Positions 25,929-26,570 of a DNA stretch of 26,570 nucleotides are shown here, one piece after another; position 1 is the first letter of the stretch, and the number at the start of each line of letters is the position of its first letter. Under the pieces are notes generated by a model. That model did not search any database. It was not told the DNA's origin and worked only from the letters and a program-made list of their open reading frames with translations. The DNA is from a virus. The position numbers and the translations under genes were made by a program. Where the stretch lies: the IMG/VR virus record IMGVR_UViG_3300017783_000169, positions 1-26,570 of that record; one strand, written 5' to 3'.

Positions 25929-26168
25929 TCAGCCGGAGGTTTTGAAGTATGATCCAACGTTGCCAGCAACGACAGAGCGAGTTGCTCTGACAGCAGATGG
26001 TGCTGTCTGTCCTCGGCGGTTGGTATTGGAGCGACTGCCCTTCGTCATGCTCATGGGGGTTTCACCCTTACGTGGTCCACGAGTCTTGAGCACTGTGATC
26101 TTGACGGTCTTGCCGTTTGCCTGCAGGGCAGCGGTGATGTCGAGCAGGTTCTGAGTGGCGGTGGTCAT
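25929..26168 (-). CDS. Small basic protein of unknown function, 79 aa
   Basis: 79 aa with six Lys and seven Arg against one Asp and one Glu. An N-terminal helix (TQNLLDITAALQANGK) is followed by a beta strand (TVKITVLKT) and a flexible basic part with GPRKGETPM and SNTNRRGQTAP. I do not recognise the family. It could bind nucleic acid or its acidic neighbour, but nothing in the sequence proves this. A TACAATAG -10-like box lies 22 bases upstream of ATG, just after the hairpin that ends the 73-aa gene. The plus-strand frame over the same region is a shadow. Confidence 0.6.
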   Translation of the reverse strand: MTTATQNLLDITAALQANGKTVKITVLKTRGPRKGETPMSMTKGSRSNTNRRGQTAPSAVRATRSVVAGNVGSYFKTSG

Positions 26169-26190
26169 GTCGTTGGTTGGTTGTTTAACT

Positions 26191-26196
26191 ATTGTA
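26191..26196 (-). promoter_or_regulatory. -10-like box TACAAT before the 79-aa gene
   Basis: The minus strand reads TACAATAG, identical to the box before the 73-aa gene. No clear -35 is present; that position falls in the preceding hairpin. Confidence 0.4.
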
Positions 26197-26202
26197 CCAT
26201 AG

Positions 26203-26218
26203 AAGGGGCGGACCCCTT
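26203..26218 (-). terminator. Perfect hairpin overlapping the 73-aa gene stop
   Basis: AAGGGG-CGGA-CCCCTT is a perfect six-pair stem. On the minus strand the TAA stop of the 73-aa gene overlaps its start. No T-run follows, so termination may be weak. Confidence 0.5.
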
Positions 26219-26438
26219 ACAGTTCAGCGAGCATCTCGTCCATCTCGTCGGTGTCGATGTCATCGTGCAACCAGGCAACCCCGTCCCCTGTGATGTACTC
26301 GCCGAACTCATCGATGAAGCGTTTGGCCCACTTGCGGTAGCCGAGGTTCTTGTTCTCCTTAGCGTGGCGGTAGATCACCTCTTCGTTGCCGATCCAGAGG
26401 GCGACGTTCCAAGTTTCGTAGGTTGACCAGCCGTTCAT
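26217..26438 (-). CDS. Small TYETWNVxLWI-family protein, 73 aa
   Basis: 73 aa starting MNGWSTYETWNVALWIGNEE. This TYETWN-xx-LWI opening is a conserved small-protein signature that I know from bacteria and phages, including cyanobacterial ones; function is unknown. A basic helix (RHAKENKNLGYRKWAKRF) is followed by GEYITGDGVAWLHDD and an acidic end (DTDEMDEMLAEL), also typical of that family. ATG follows AAAGGA at seven bases and a TACAATAG box 27 bases upstream. Codon choice is GC-rich in third positions, unlike the structural genes. It is probably an accessory gene affecting host takeover, but the role is unproven. Confidence 0.75.
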   Translation of the reverse strand: MNGWSTYETWNVALWIGNEEVIYRHAKENKNLGYRKWAKRFIDEFGEYITGDGVAWLHDDIDTDEMDEMLAEL

Positions 26439-26465
26439 GTTGTGTCCTTTGTTTTGTATGTGGCT

Positions 26466-26471
26466 ATTGTA
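26466..26471 (-). promoter_or_regulatory. -10-like box TACAAT before the 73-aa gene
   Basis: The minus strand reads TACAATAG, 27 bases before ATG, just after a small CCC-TAA-GGG hairpin at the end of the upstream frame. No good -35 box is visible. Confidence 0.4.
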
Positions 26472-26475
26472 GACC

Positions 26476-26570
26476 CTAAGGGCGGATAAACTCGGAAGCA
26501 GTGGACAGTGCGTCAGCTGTCACGTCACGTGCTGGGGTGCTACTGTAGAAGAGACCAGCGAGGCAAACGA
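26476..26570 (-). CDS. 3' end of a gene running off the right edge (partial)
   Basis: One minus-strand frame is open from the window edge for about 30 codons to TAG at 26478-26476; the other two frames have stops. It ends with FYSSTPARDVTADALSTASE then FIRP. The GC-rich codon use fits the neighbouring small genes. The fragment is too short to name. Confidence 0.4.
   Translation of the reverse strand, partial: VCLAGLFYSSTPARDVTADALSTASEFIRP

Overview
The window looks like the late structural region of a T4-like marine myovirus, most probably a cyanophage of Synechococcus or Prochlorococcus (Kyanoviridae-type). The basis is the collinear baseplate wedge set gp25, gp6, gp7-like, gp8 and a DUF4815 protein, a group of very small proteins typical of cyanophages next to it, and T4-type late promoter boxes (TATAAATA or close variants) in several gene junctions. 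Every supported gene is on the minus strand, so transcription runs from right to left. I saw no tRNA, CRISPR array, insertion sequence or integrase.

Layout from right to left in transcription order. (1) About 25,600-26,570 is GC-rich and holds the 3' end of one gene plus three small genes (73, 79 and 80 aa). Two of them have a TACAATAG -10-like box close upstream, and GC-rich hairpins sit at or near several of the gene ends. (2) From about 25,500 leftwards the DNA becomes AT-rich (about one-third GC by eye). A 60-aa AbrB/SpoVT-like regulator is followed by a promoter with a palindrome over its start point, a 1,364-aa virion structural protein with internal repeats, and a cysteine-rich PAAR-like protein. 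(3) A compact set of small genes (47, 67, 56, 70, 215 and 44 aa) is tightly packed, with ATGA and TAATG overlaps. It begins at a consensus sigma-70 promoter that is superimposed on a mirror-image promoter facing the other way. (4) The baseplate wedge block follows: gp25, gp6, a giant 3,665-aa gp7-like protein, gp8 and DUF4815.

The wedge genes should act together to build the six baseplate wedges around the tail hub. The PAAR-like protein would cap the central spike. The small genes are conserved phage proteins of unknown role and include one membrane protein that is easily missed because it starts at GTG.

Most notable points: (a) two perfect TTGACA-17-TATAAT promoters face away from each other from one palindrome at 20,716-20,758; (b) the DUF4815 gene carries an in-frame TGA at 726-728, where a tryptophan seems expected, and the frame stays open to the window edge; (c) the gp7-like protein is over three times the length of T4 gp7, with an embedded YHYH-like domain and an array of about 14 fibre-like modules; (d) a hidden 56-aa membrane protein gene overlaps both neighbours; (e) composition changes sharply near 25,600.
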